Assembly (NCBI RefSeq): GCF_042648505.1
Contig: NZ_JBHRXK010000007.1
Span: forward strand, 1 to 64,000
Origin: Lysobacter_L cavernae
Lineage (GTDB): Bacteria > Pseudomonadota > Gammaproteobacteria > Xanthomonadales > Xanthomonadaceae
Reading direction: 5' to 3'
DNA: 64,000 nucleotides
In this document: positions 8,745-17,431 of the stretch, in pieces
Position numbering within the stretch: position 1 is the first letter of the stretch
How the letters are laid out: each line of letters begins with the position of its first letter
Translations under genes and position numbers: made by a program
The notes under the pieces: model-generated
Told to the model about the DNA's origin: nothing
The model's input: the letters and a program-made list of their open reading frames with translations, nothing else
Database searches by the model: none

Positions 8745-11726
8745 ATGAACAAGCAGGTAACCGCAACCCGCATCGCGCCGCTTGCCGCCGCGATCGCCGT
8801 CACGCTGCTGGCCGCGAACGCGGCGTGGGCGCAGCAGGCACCGCAGGCAGAACAGGTGTCGTCGACGCAGGCCGCCGCGCCGGCGCAGGACGAAGTGACT
8901 GAACTGGACCAGGTCATCGTGCTCGGCGTGCGTGGCGCGCAGACCCAGGCGATCGGCACCAAGCACGACGCGGCGCAGATCCTCGATTCGATCTCGGCCG
9001 AGGACATCGGCAAGCTGCCCGACGTCACCATCGCCGATTCGCTGCAGCGCGTGACCGGCGTGCAGATCCGCCGCTCGGCGGGCGAAGGCGCGCAGATCAA
9101 CATCCGCGGCATGCCGCAGGTGCAGACCACGATGAACGGCGAGCTGTTCCTCAGCGCCGGTGGTGGCGACCAGTACGGCCAGCCGAACCTCGGCACCGCC
9201 CAGCCCGACTTCGTCGACGTGCCGCCGACGCTGTTCAGCGGCGTGGACGTGATCAAGTCGCAGACCGCGGCCGATCTGGAGGGCGGAATCAGCGGCACGG
9301 TGTCGTTCCGGACGCGGCGGCCGTTCGACCTGCCGGCCGGCTGGACCTTCAGCGGCCAGGCCGAAGGCTCCTACGGCGACCGCAGCGAGGAGTGGAACCA
9401 GCTGTATTCGGGCCTGATGAGCTACCGCGACGAGCGCTGGGGCGCATTGCTTACGGTGTCGTACTCCGAGGCGACGCTTGAGAACAAGCGCCCGAGCGTG
9501 TGGAGCAATGGCGCGCAGAAGTCGTGCGAGGGCAACGTCGGCTTCGACTTCAACGGCGATGGCGCGATCGGTTGCAACTTCGACTCCGCCAACAAGCCGC
9601 GCGATTACTTCTACAACTGGGTCGCGACCGAACTGGAGAACCGCATCAGCGAGCGCGAGCGCGCCGGAATCAACGGTGCGTTCCAGTTCAACGTCAACGA
9701 TTCGCTGACGCTGGTGGGCGACGTGGCCTATACCAAGATGGACAACACCGACAAGTCGGTGGCGGCGCAGTTGCATTCCGGCTGGGCCACCGACCAGCTG
9801 CAGCCGGGCTCGGTCGTCGACGGCAACGGCGTGCTCGAGTACGGCGTGTTCCACTACAACCGCTTCCAGGCGCATTCGTTCGCCGCGCCGAGTACGTCGA
9901 AATCGCTCAACACCAACCTGGAACTGCGCTTCGACAATGGCGGCCCGCTGCACGGCACGCTGCGCTGGGTGCACGGCGATTCCAGCCGCGACTACGACGA
10001 GGCGCGCGCCGACTCGCTGGTCTCGCGCGGCAACATGATCACGCTGCCCGACGGCACCACGCAGTGGGCGAATGCCAACGGCCTGGAAGCGGTGGACGCG
10101 GCGATCGACTTCCGCGGCGAGTTCCCGCAGCTGACCATGCTCACCGACGTCAGCAACCCGCAGAACTGGCAGCTCATGTCGACCTGGGCGCAGGGCAACA
10201 AGATGGACGCCGGGCTCGATGCCTACCGCGCCGACGCGACGTGGGAGTTCATGGACGACAGCGTGCTCAAGTCGGTGCAGTTCGGCGCGCGCTACGGCGA
10301 GCGCGACTTCGAGTACGACGCGTACCGCTACCTGTCGCCGGTTTCGCCGGGGCCGTGCTCCGACCCGAACCTGGCGTTGTATTACTTCAAGGACCCGATG
10401 GTCACCGACGCCTGCACCGGCAATGCCGAGGCGCGGATCCTGCCGTACACCTCGGTGCCGGGTTACTGGACGTACTTCAACAACTTCGACCCGGTGAAGA
10501 TCAACGGCCTCGGCGCGAACGGCCTGCCGGCGGTCAATCCGGACGTGATGGAGGACCCGGTCGCCTACCTCAACAGCCTGTATCCGGGCAACGTTGCCTA
10601 CACGAATGCGCCGGAGTCGTACAAGGTCGAGGAAGAAACGCTGTCCGGCTACTTCCTCGCCAATCTGGAGGGCCGCACCGGCAGTAACGGCATCCCGTGG
10701 TACGCCAACCTCGGCGTGCGCATCGTGCAGACCCAGACCTACATCGACCAGTACCAGATTGACGGCAGCGTCTTCATTGGCAGCCACAGCTGGAACGGCG
10801 TCAATCCGGCGCAGGGCGTCAACCGGATCGAGAAGACGCGCACCGACATACTGCCGGCGCTCAACCTGAGCTTCGACCTGTCCGACGAGCAGAAGCTGCG
10901 CTTCGGCTACAACAAGGCGGTCGCGCGGCAGAGCCTGCCGGACCTGGGCCGTGGCATGGTGTCCTTCTACGCGGTCAATGGCACGCCACCGCGTAACCCG
11001 GACCTGCCGGCGGATGCGGCGCTGTTCCTCAGCGGCCGTTCCGGCAATCCGGACCTGGAGCCCTACGAGGCCAATTACTACAACGGTTCGTGGGAGTGGT
11101 ACTTCGCTGATGCGGCGCTGTTCAACGTCGGGGTGTTCCTGATCGACGTGAAGAACTCGCCGGCCAGCGTGACCCAGGTCGAGCCGATACCCGATGCCGA
11201 CGGCGTGGTGCGCGCGGGCGGCCCGGTGGAGCGCATCGTCAACGGTGGCCCGGGCACGATCAAGGGCTTCGAGGTCGGCTACCAGCAGGCCTTCGACTTC
11301 CTGCCGGGCTGGCTGAGCGGCTTCGGCGCCAACCTCAACTACACCTACTCCGACGCCGACACCACGGGCGAGGACATCGACGGCAACACCTTGCCGGTGG
11401 GCGACAACTCCAAGCACCAATACAACGCCATCCTCTGGTACCAGAAGGACAAGCTGCAGGCGCGCCTGGCCTACAACTGGCGCAGCGAGCGCTTCGCGCA
11501 GATGAACACTGCCGCGTGGGGCGACCAGCTGGCGATCTGGAACGAGGATGTCGGTTACCTGGATGCCTCGGTCAGCTACGACATCACACAGAACTTCACC
11601 GTCTACGTGCAGGGCACCAACCTCACCGACGAGCACGAGAAGCGCTATGCGCAATGGAGCAACCACTACTACGATCAAAGCATCTTCGATCGTCGTTACT
11701 ACGTTGGCGTGCGCGTGAGGTTCTGA
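8745..11726 (+). CDS. TonB-dependent outer-membrane receptor, oligosaccharide uptake type
   Basis: The protein has 993 residues. GGGAGGGAGA precedes ATG 8745; the longer open frame from 8619 has no ribosome binding site. A signal peptide ends at ANAAWAQQ. A TonB-box-like stretch (LDQVIVLG) is followed by the plug domain with EDIGKLPDVTIADSLQRVTG and INIRGMP. The remainder is a beta-barrel with many aromatic strands and a C-terminal Phe (GVRVRF), the outer-membrane assembly signal. The plug resembles the Xanthomonadales and Caulobacter carbohydrate receptors rather than siderophore receptors. With its neighbours it probably imports manno- or galactomanno-oligosaccharides. It has its own operator. 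Confidence 0.92.
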   Translation: MNKQVTATRIAPLAAAIAVTLLAANAAWAQQAPQAEQVSSTQAAAPAQDEVTELDQVIVLGVRGAQTQAIGTKHDAAQILDSISAEDIGKLPDVTIADSLQRVTGVQIRRSAGEGAQINIRGMPQVQTTMNGELFLSAGGGDQYGQPNLGTAQPDFVDVPPTLFSGVDVIKSQTAADLEGGISGTVSFRTRRPFDLPAGWTFSGQAEGSYGDRSEEWNQLYSGLMSYRDERWGALLTVSYSEATLENKRPSVWSNGAQKSCEGNVGFDFNGDGAIGCNFDSANKPRDYFYNWVATELENRISERERAGINGAFQFNVNDSLTLVGDVAYTKMDNTDKSVAAQLHSGWATDQLQPGSVVDGNGVLEYGVFHYNRFQAHSFAAPSTSKSLNTNLELRFDNGGPLHGTLRWVHGDSSRDYDEARADSLVSRGNMITLPDGTTQWANANGLEAVDAAIDFRGEFPQLTMLTDVSNPQNWQLMSTWAQGNKMDAGLDAYRADATWEFMDDSVLKSVQFGARYGERDFEYDAYRYLSPVSPGPCSDPNLALYYFKDPMVTDACTGNAEARILPYTSVPGYWTYFNNFDPVKINGLGANGLPAVNPDVMEDPVAYLNSLYPGNVAYTNAPESYKVEEETLSGYFLANLEGRTGSNGIPWYANLGVRIVQTQTYIDQYQIDGSVFIGSHSWNGVNPAQGVNRIEKTRTDILPALNLSFDLSDEQKLRFGYNKAVARQSLPDLGRGMVSFYAVNGTPPRNPDLPADAALFLSGRSGNPDLEPYEANYYNGSWEWYFADAALFNVGVFLIDVKNSPASVTQVEPIPDADGVVRAGGPVERIVNGGPGTIKGFEVGYQQAFDFLPGWLSGFGANLNYTYSDADTTGEDIDGNTLPVGDNSKHQYNAILWYQKDKLQARLAYNWRSERFAQMNTAAWGDQLAIWNEDVGYLDASVSYDITQNFTVYVQGTNLTDEHEKRYAQWSNHYYDQSIFDRRYYVGVRVRF

Positions 11727-11734
11727 GGCTGAAC

Positions 11735-11764
11735 GCGGACTCCTCTCGAGTGAGGGGAGTCCGC
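11735..11764 (+). terminator. Strong hairpin after the TonB receptor gene
   Basis: GCGGACTCC and GGAGTCCGC form a perfect nine-base stem that extends inward over TCTC/GAG pairs, starting 9 bases after the receptor stop. There is no T tract, so it may be a terminator needing other factors or an mRNA-end stabiliser. Confidence 0.6.
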
Positions 11765-11769
11765 ACTGC

Positions 11770-11797
11770 CGTCATTCCCGCCCGCGCGGGAATGACG
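11770..11797. repeat. REP-like palindrome (CGTCATTCCCGC type)
   Basis: Arms CGTCATTCCCGC and GCGGGAATGACG pair perfectly over 12 bases around a CCGC loop. A near-identical element is at 42735-42762 and a partial one at 1559-1580. This GTCATTCCCGC motif is familiar to me as an interspersed palindrome in high-GC proteobacteria. Confidence 0.85.
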
Positions 11798-11810
11798 AAG
11801 ACAAACTTGC

Positions 11811-11833
11811 GTCATCCTGGTCGTCAGGATGAC
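11811..11833. repeat. Perfect inverted repeat, third hairpin of the cluster
   Basis: GTCATCCTG, loop GTCGT, CAGGATGAC: nine perfect pairs. It is the third consecutive hairpin between the receptor and the kinase and ends 30 bases before the kinase start. Confidence 0.75.
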
Positions 11834-11863
11834 AAACACCCTTCCGGTTCCAATCCGCCCACG

Positions 11864-12787
11864 ATGACACCTGCTCCCCTTCCCACATTCATCGTCTTCG
11901 GCGAGGCCCTGACCGACTTCGTTCGCATCGGCGAGCACGACTGGCGCAGCATCGCCGGCGGCGCCTGCTGGAACGTCGCCCGCGTCGCGGCCAAGCTCGG
12001 CGTGCCGACCGGCTGGGCCGGGGCGGTCAGCGAGGATGTGTTCGGCCGCGACATCGTCGAACGCTCGCGCTCGGTCGGACTCGACATGCGCTTCGTGCAG
12101 ACGGTGACGGCGCCGCCGCTGCTGGCGATGGTCCATCAGCTCGACCCGCCGCGTTACTTCTTCCTGGGCGAGGGCGCGGCCGATCTGTGCTTCGATGAGT
12201 CGAAGCTGCCGGCCGACTGGGAACAGGCCTGCGCGCTGGCGCATTTCGGCGGCATCAGCCTGGTGCGGCCGGGGCTGGGCGAGCGCCTGATCGGTATCGC
12301 CGAGCGCCTGCATGCCCAAGGTGTGCGCATTGTCTTTGATCCCAACTACCGCGACCTGATGGGGCCGGACTATCCGGCCTTGTTCGAGCGGATGGCGCGG
12401 CTGGCGAGCCTGCTGAAGGTGTCGGACGAGGATCTGGCGCGGATCTATCCGGTCCTCGACACGACGCAGGCCCTGGCGCATCTGCGCCGGCTGGCGCCGC
12501 AGGCATTGCTGATGTACACGCACGGTGCGCGCGGCATGAACCTGCACATGCCGGAGCGGCGCATCGACCAGGCGGCATTCGCTGTGGACGTGGTCGATAC
12601 GGTTGGCGCCGGCGACGCCTGCGTCGGCGGCTTCGTCGCCAGCTGGCTGCTCAGGCCGGAACGGTCGTGGCCGGCGCACCTGCGTTTCGCCGCCGCCACC
12701 GCCGCGCTCGCGTGCACGCAGGCCGGCGCGCATGCGCCAACGCGTGCGCAGGTCGAAGCCCTGCTGGCGGACCGGGCCGAAGCGTAG
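11864..12787 (+). CDS. PfkB-family sugar kinase, probable fructokinase
   Basis: The 307-residue cytoplasmic kinase starts FIVFGEALTDFVRIG, the usual PfkB beginning, and includes the first signature around GGACWNVARVAAKLG. The C-terminal signature DTVGAGDACVGGF contains the catalytic base Asp251 in the anion-hole motif GAGD. The start is ATG 11864 by homology; its ribosome binding site is poor, and the open frame extends upstream without support. The gene is separated from the TonB receptor by three hairpins and faces the isomerase gene. If the neighbouring AGE enzyme makes fructose from mannose, this kinase would give fructose-6-phosphate. Other PfkB substrates remain possible. Confidence 0.87.
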   Translation: MTPAPLPTFIVFGEALTDFVRIGEHDWRSIAGGACWNVARVAAKLGVPTGWAGAVSEDVFGRDIVERSRSVGLDMRFVQTVTAPPLLAMVHQLDPPRYFFLGEGAADLCFDESKLPADWEQACALAHFGGISLVRPGLGERLIGIAERLHAQGVRIVFDPNYRDLMGPDYPALFERMARLASLLKVSDEDLARIYPVLDTTQALAHLRRLAPQALLMYTHGARGMNLHMPERRIDQAAFAVDVVDTVGAGDACVGGFVASWLLRPERSWPAHLRFAAATAALACTQAGAHAPTRAQVEALLADRAEA

Positions 12788-12839
12788 GCCGGTCTCGACC
12801 CGTCACCGACGTATCGGCGGTAGTTGTATCGGTGGCGGG

Positions 12840-14078
12840 TCAGGACCCGCCCTGCAACGCGCGCAGCACTTCGTAGCACGCGCCCATGGTGTGGTAGTCG
12901 GTCTTGCCGGCCGGACTCTTCTCGTCGCTGTACTTGCGGTTGTCACGGGCGAGGATGCGGTACCACGCACCGTGGCGATGGTCGACGAAGTGCTTCCAGC
13001 TGTAGTCCCACAGGCGGTCGTACCACGACCAGTAGCCGTCCTCGCCGGTGGCGACGGCGAGCAGGGCGGCGGTGGCCAGCGATTCGGCCTGCACCCAGAA
13101 GTATTTGTCGTCGTCGTAGAAATGGCCTTCGCGGTCGACGCCGTAGACCATGCCGCCGTACACGTCGTCCCACGACAGCGTCATCGCGCGGTCGAACAGT
13201 TCGCGCGCACGTGGCCTATGCCAGCCACGCGGCAGGTGCCGGTCGAGGATCAGCAGCAGCTTGGCCCACTCGGTCTGGTGGCCGGGCTGGTAGCCCCAGG
13301 GACGGAAGATGTTGCTGCGGTCGCCGTGGTTGTAGTCCCAGTCGACGCTCCAGTCGCTGCGGTAGTGCTCCCACACGAAGCCGTCGGCGAGCGCGGCCTG
13401 GCGGTTGCACATGTTGTGCGCGAGCAGCTCGGCGCGATCGAGGTAACGGCGTTGGCCGGTGGCCTCGTAGGCGGCGAGCCAGGCCTCGCAGGTGTGCATG
13501 TTGGCGTTCTGGCCGCGATAGGGCGAAACCTGCCAGTCGGCGCTGGCTTCATCGGCGTAGAGGCCATGTCGCGGTTCCCAGAAGCGGTGTTCCATCAACT
13601 CCCAGGTCTCGTCGAGCCAGTCGGCGGCTTCGGCGATGCCGGCCTCCAGCGCCTTGGCGTAGGCCAGCGCGACGAAGGCCAGCCCGTAGCAGTGATTGGT
13701 CGCATCGACCGGTTTGCCGTCATGCAGCAACCAGGCGTATCCGCCGCTGGCCGGATCGCGGTGCACGCGGCGCAGGTATTCCACGCCGTGCCGCACGGCG
13801 TCGAGGTAGTCGGCCTGGCCGAAGGTGCGGTAGGCCATCGCGTAGTTGAAGACGAAGCGCGTGCTGCTGACCAGATGGCGCGTGGCGTGGTCGTAAACAC
13901 TGCCGTCGTCGCGGAAGAAGTGGAAGAAGCCGCCTGCCGGGTCGATGCAGCGCGGATGGTAGAAGGCCATCGTGTCGCGCACGTGATCGAGCAGGAAATC
14001 CGGCGAGCGGAACCATGGCGTCAGCGTGTCGGCCGGGGCCTGTCCGCCACCGTGGTCATGGGTCGCGGATTCCGTCAT
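12840..14078 (-). CDS. AGE-family sugar isomerase, probable D-mannose isomerase
   Basis: The 412-residue protein has an (alpha/alpha)6-barrel sequence of the N-acylglucosamine 2-epimerase family. It resembles the YihS and mannose isomerase branch: GGFFHFF near the start, SSTRFVFNYAMAYR, and two catalytic-type histidines, His267 in GHQTEW and His396 in DYHTMGACYE. Mannose isomerase interconverts mannose and fructose without phosphorylation or metal. CCAGGAG lies eight bases before ATG 14078. A LacI-type operator lies 65 bases upstream. It converges on the sugar kinase gene with only 52 bases between stops. N-acetylglucosamine or cellobiose epimerase activity is less likely. Confidence 0.87.
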   Translation of the reverse strand: MTESATHDHGGGQAPADTLTPWFRSPDFLLDHVRDTMAFYHPRCIDPAGGFFHFFRDDGSVYDHATRHLVSSTRFVFNYAMAYRTFGQADYLDAVRHGVEYLRRVHRDPASGGYAWLLHDGKPVDATNHCYGLAFVALAYAKALEAGIAEAADWLDETWELMEHRFWEPRHGLYADEASADWQVSPYRGQNANMHTCEAWLAAYEATGQRRYLDRAELLAHNMCNRQAALADGFVWEHYRSDWSVDWDYNHGDRSNIFRPWGYQPGHQTEWAKLLLILDRHLPRGWHRPRARELFDRAMTLSWDDVYGGMVYGVDREGHFYDDDKYFWVQAESLATAALLAVATGEDGYWSWYDRLWDYSWKHFVDHRHGAWYRILARDNRKYSDEKSPAGKTDYHTMGACYEVLRALQGGS

Positions 14079-14142
14079 TCGTTTGTCTCCTGGGTGGTTG
14101 CGGCCGGATTCTTCAGCCGGCTCCGATGCTGACGCACTCGTA

Positions 14143-14156
14143 TGGTAACCTTACCA
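14143..14156. promoter_or_regulatory. LacI-type operator before the isomerase gene
   Basis: TGGTAACCTTACCA is a near-perfect palindrome, with only the two central bases unpaired, 65 bases before the isomerase start. Its half-site TGGTAA matches the other three operators. Confidence 0.75.
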
Positions 14157-14240
14157 CACGAGTGCGGAAACGCATCCGCGCCGACGCATTCCTGCGCCGT
14201 CACCGGTGGAAGCAAGTGGTCTGCGCGTGATGCGAGCGCG

Positions 14241-15293
14241 CTACGCGCTCGTCGCCGGTGATGCCGAGGATTGCCGCTTGACCAGGGTGAATTTCATCAC
14301 CTGATGGGTCGCGGCTTTGGGCCGTCCGCTGCGCTTGCGGCGGATCTCGTCCTGTATCAACACCATCGCCGCGCGCGCCATCGCGGCCACCGGTTGGTGG
14401 ATGGTGGTCAGTTCAGGCCACACCGTCGTCGCGACCGGCGTGTCGTCGAAGCCGGTCACGGTCAGTTCCTCCGGCACATGCAAGCCGAGGCCGTGCGCGA
14501 CCGACACGACCGCGGCGGCCATGTCGTCGTTGCTGGAGAAGATCGCGGTGGGTCGGTTCGGCGCCTTCAGCAGCTGCTCTGCAGCAGCCAGGCCGGAGCG
14601 ATAGGTGAACAGTCCCTGCGCGATGCGCCCGGGCGGCACGGCCAGCCCGGCTTCCTTCATCGTGTCGAAGAACGCGGCGGCGCGCAGCGCGGCCGGCGTG
14701 TGCTGGGGGTCGCCCTTGATGAAACCGATGTCGCGGTGGCCCAGTTCCAACAGGTAGCGCGTCATCGCGCGCGCGCCCTGGTAGTCGTCGATGCGGACCG
14801 ACGCGACGCCATCCATCGGCGAGCCGGTAGCCACGGCGACCACCGGCACGCCGGCGCTTTCCAGTTCCTCCACCGCGCTGCGCGAGTCGCACAATGGCGG
14901 AGGCAGGATCACGCCATCGACGCCGGCGGCGAGCAGGCGCTCGGTGGCGGCGCGCTGGCTGCGGATGCCGCTGCATTTCTCGATCAGCAGCTGGCTGCCG
15001 CTCTGGCTGCCCTGTTCGAGCACGCCGAGCATGAACTGGTTGAGGTACGCCGCGCTGGGGTTGCTGTACAGCACGCCGATGCGCGCACTGCCGGAGCTGC
15101 GCAGCGAGCGCCCGGCAAGGTTGGGGGTGTACCGCAGCGCCTTGACCGAAGCTTCGACGCGCTGGCGCATTTCCTCGCCCACGTAGGAGTGGCCGTTGAT
15201 CACGCGCGAGACGGTCATCGGCGAAACGCCGGCGTGCCGGGCCACGTCCAGGATGGTCACGGTGGCGGCGCCACGTTCCTTGCGTTTTGGCAT
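14241..15293 (-). CDS. LacI-family transcriptional regulator of the mannoside locus
   Basis: The 350-residue protein has an N-terminal helix-turn-helix at about residues 12-32 (TILDVARHAGVSPMTVSRVI), the hinge helix ending NLAGRSLRSSGS, and a periplasmic-binding-protein-like effector domain with SNDDMAAAVV and VTGFDDTP. It probably represses the genes that carry the four GGTAACGTTACC-like sites and is released by a sugar such as mannose or a mannobiose. It lies downstream of the isomerase gene on the same strand with 162 bases between. I see no operator in front of its own start. The pairing with these sites is inference from proximity and family habit. Confidence 0.92.
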   Translation of the reverse strand: MPKRKERGAATVTILDVARHAGVSPMTVSRVINGHSYVGEEMRQRVEASVKALRYTPNLAGRSLRSSGSARIGVLYSNPSAAYLNQFMLGVLEQGSQSGSQLLIEKCSGIRSQRAATERLLAAGVDGVILPPPLCDSRSAVEELESAGVPVVAVATGSPMDGVASVRIDDYQGARAMTRYLLELGHRDIGFIKGDPQHTPAALRAAAFFDTMKEAGLAVPPGRIAQGLFTYRSGLAAAEQLLKAPNRPTAIFSSNDDMAAAVVSVAHGLGLHVPEELTVTGFDDTPVATTVWPELTTIHQPVAAMARAAMVLIQDEIRRKRSGRPKAATHQVMKFTLVKRQSSASPATSA

Positions 15294-15462
15294 CCTCGCT
15301 GCTCCTGGGTGATGTGCGGAAACGCCGGAGTGGCTGAGGAATTATGACAAGCGTCGCGGCCGGATGAGTAGCCGCCGGTGCGATACGGCGGCGGTTTACG
15401 CAGGCGCACATCGCGGCCGGGGCCTGCGCGCTATGCTCGGAGCCCGTCACCGGGATATTGCC

Positions 15463-16512
15463 ATGCCACATCCAGCCATCCGATTGCCTGCATTTGTCCT
15501 GCTCGCCCTGGCCGCAATGACCTCGAACACCCACGCCGCCGATCTGCCCGCCGCCCCGAAGACCGCGCTGGTCATCCACGGCGGCGCCGGTTTCGTGCCC
15601 AGGGACTCGATCAACGACGCCGATCGCCGCGCCTACCACGCCGCCCTCAACCGCGCACTCGATGCCGGCAACAAGGTGCTCAGCAGCGGCGGCAGCGCGC
15701 TCGACGCGGTGACTGCTGCGGTGGTCGTGCTCGAGGACGCGCCGCAGTTCAACGCCGGCAAGGGCGCGGTGTTCAACGCCAAGGGAGGGCACGAACTCGA
15801 CGCATCGATCATGGAGGGCCACGGCCGTCGCGCCGGTGCGGTGGCCGGCGTCACCACGGTCAAGAACCCGATCAAGCTGGCGCGCACGGTCATGGAGCAA
15901 AGCCCGCACGTGATGCTGGCCGGCGCCGGTGCGGAGGCGTTTGCCGATACCCGCCCAGAGATCGAGCGCGTGCCCAACAGTTACTTCGACACCGACAAGC
16001 GCCGTCAGCAGCTGGAAAAGGCGCAGCGCGAGGAAGCGGCCAAGGACAAGCGTGAGGCGCGCACCGGCGACGGCGATGCGCCGACCTACTTCGGCACCGT
16101 CGGCGCGGTGGCGCTCGATGCCCGGGGCCATATCGCCGCGGCCACCAGCACCGGCGGCATGACCAACAAGAAATGGGGCCGCGTCGGCGACTCGCCAATC
16201 ATCGGCGCCGGCACCTGGGCCGATGCGCGCTGCGGCGTATCCGGCACTGGCTGGGGCGAGTTCTACATCCGCAACGCGGTCGCACACGACATCTGCGCGC
16301 GCGTGGCCTATCGCGGCGATTCGCTGCAGGCCGCGGCCGATGAAGTCGTCAACAAGATCGTGCCCGCAGCTGGCGGCGACGGCGGCGCGATCGCACTCGA
16401 CAGCGACGGCAACATCGCCATGCCGTTCAACAGCGGCAGTATGTTCCGCGGCTGGATCAAGCTCGACGGCAGCCGCGGCACCGCCATCCACGAGGACGAG
16501 CCGATGCGCTAG
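15463..16512 (+). CDS. Secreted isoaspartyl peptidase / L-asparaginase (Ntn hydrolase)
   Basis: The protein has 349 residues and starts at ATG 15463 with a signal peptide ending TSNTHAAD; the open frame from 15364 lacks a signal peptide and ribosome site. VIHGGAG, GGSALDAVTAAVVVLED and FNAGKGAVFN belong to the plant-type asparaginase family. The chain self-cleaves before the catalytic Thr212 in YFGTVGAVALD, giving alpha and beta subunits; a Lys/Glu-rich linker lies just before it. Family members hydrolyse isoaspartyl dipeptides and asparagine. The gene starts 170 bases from the divergent LacI gene and seems unrelated to sugar use. Confidence 0.92.
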   Translation: MPHPAIRLPAFVLLALAAMTSNTHAADLPAAPKTALVIHGGAGFVPRDSINDADRRAYHAALNRALDAGNKVLSSGGSALDAVTAAVVVLEDAPQFNAGKGAVFNAKGGHELDASIMEGHGRRAGAVAGVTTVKNPIKLARTVMEQSPHVMLAGAGAEAFADTRPEIERVPNSYFDTDKRRQQLEKAQREEAAKDKREARTGDGDAPTYFGTVGAVALDARGHIAAATSTGGMTNKKWGRVGDSPIIGAGTWADARCGVSGTGWGEFYIRNAVAHDICARVAYRGDSLQAAADEVVNKIVPAAGGDGGAIALDSDGNIAMPFNSGSMFRGWIKLDGSRGTAIHEDEPMR

Positions 16513-16609
16513 CCAGGCATCGCCGCGCGCATCGGTGCCGTCGGCCATGGGGTCAGGGCTGTCCGAAGCGCGGCGTATTGCCACGGACAGCCAGCGAATG
16601 CGCCTCGGC

Positions 16610-17095
16610 TCAACAAGCCTTCTGCTCTTTCATCCAGGCTTCCATGCGTTTCTGGATTTCCTCGGGCGGCACGTCCTCGACGTGGGTGCCGAAGCTCCAC
16701 TTGTGGCCGAAGGGATCGATCACCGAGCCCATGCGGTCGCCCCAGATCTGGTTCTCGACCGGTTTGTCGACCTTGGCACCGGCCTTGACGGCGCGGTCGA
16801 AGGCCCGGTCGGCGTCCTCGACGTAAATCATGAAGGTGGCGGTGGCCCCGCCGCGTGACTTGGGGCCGAGCGCGTCCATGTCCGGCCACTCGTCGGACAG
16901 CATGATCTGCGAGTCACCGACGCGGATCTCGGCGTGGCCGATCTTTTCGCCACCGCTGCCATCGGGCATGGGCAAGCGATAAAGCTCCTCGGCGCCGAGT
17001 GCGTCGCGGTAGAAGTCGAGCGCGGCCTTGGCGTTGTCGACGATCATGTAGGGGGTGACGCTGTGGTAACCCTCGGGGATGGCTTTCACGGGCAT
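16610..17095 (-). CDS. VOC-family protein, PhnB/glyoxalase-like
   Basis: This 161-residue protein has two paired betaalphabetabetabeta modules. Motifs include VTPYMIVDNAKAALDFYRDA at the start, GHAEIRVGDSQIMLSD in the middle and GDRMGSVIDPFGHKWSFGTH near the end, typical of PhnB-like proteins. GGAG sits nine bases before ATG 17095; a longer in-frame start adds seven residues without support. The following gene on the strand side is an ABM monooxygenase-like gene transcribed first, 33 bases upstream, so the two may share a message. Function unknown; C-terminal EWM/KEQKAC tail is charged. Confidence 0.85.
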   Translation of the reverse strand: MPVKAIPEGYHSVTPYMIVDNAKAALDFYRDALGAEELYRLPMPDGSGGEKIGHAEIRVGDSQIMLSDEWPDMDALGPKSRGGATATFMIYVEDADRAFDRAVKAGAKVDKPVENQIWGDRMGSVIDPFGHKWSFGTHVEDVPPEEIQKRMEAWMKEQKAC

Positions 17096-17128
17096 GGTCG
17101 GTTCTCCGTTGAACACGGGCGGGTGGAG

Positions 17129-17431
17129 TCAGTGCGGCAGCTTGCTGGCGAGCAGGTCGACCTTGTCGATCCGCGGCGGCTGCGCGAACAGTTCGCCGGC
17201 ACGGGCCAGCAGGGCGGTCGCGATCGGGCCGTCGAGGTGGGCCTGGCGGCCGGCCTCGGTATCGAAGCTGTCGTAGATGCCGAAACTGGTCGGTCCGAAG
17301 CGCAGGGCGAACCAGGTGCGGGTGCCGGGCTCGGCCTCGGCCAGCGGCAGGGCGCTTTTCAGGAACTGCTCGACGGCCTCCTCCTGGCCGGGTTTGGCCT
17401 CGAGCCGGGCCAGCAGCGCGCAGCGGGGCAT
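17129..17431 (-). CDS. Small ABM-domain protein (putative quinol monooxygenase)
   Basis: The 100-residue protein matches the antibiotic-biosynthesis-monooxygenase fold of YgiN-like proteins: LLARLEAKPGQEEAVEQFL, GTRTWFALRFGPTSFGIYDSF, GRQAHLDGPIA. Members are small dimeric ferredoxin-like proteins, some oxidising quinols or anthrone compounds and many uncharacterised. GGGAG stands six bases before the ATG. It is the first gene of a likely two-gene unit with the VOC gene. Confidence 0.85.
   Translation of the reverse strand: MPRCALLARLEAKPGQEEAVEQFLKSALPLAEAEPGTRTWFALRFGPTSFGIYDSFDTEAGRQAHLDGPIATALLARAGELFAQPPRIDKVDLLASKLPH

Noticed and set aside
8523..11678. A 1051-codon minus-strand open frame opposite the TonB receptor
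   Set aside because: It is antisense to a clear receptor gene, low in complexity (Arg/Val/Ala/His-rich) and without any family motif. GC-rich third positions keep the reverse frame open.
14413..16584. A 723-codon minus-strand open frame covering the asparaginase gene and part of the LacI gene
   Set aside because: It is antisense to the asparaginase-type gene and out of frame in lacI.
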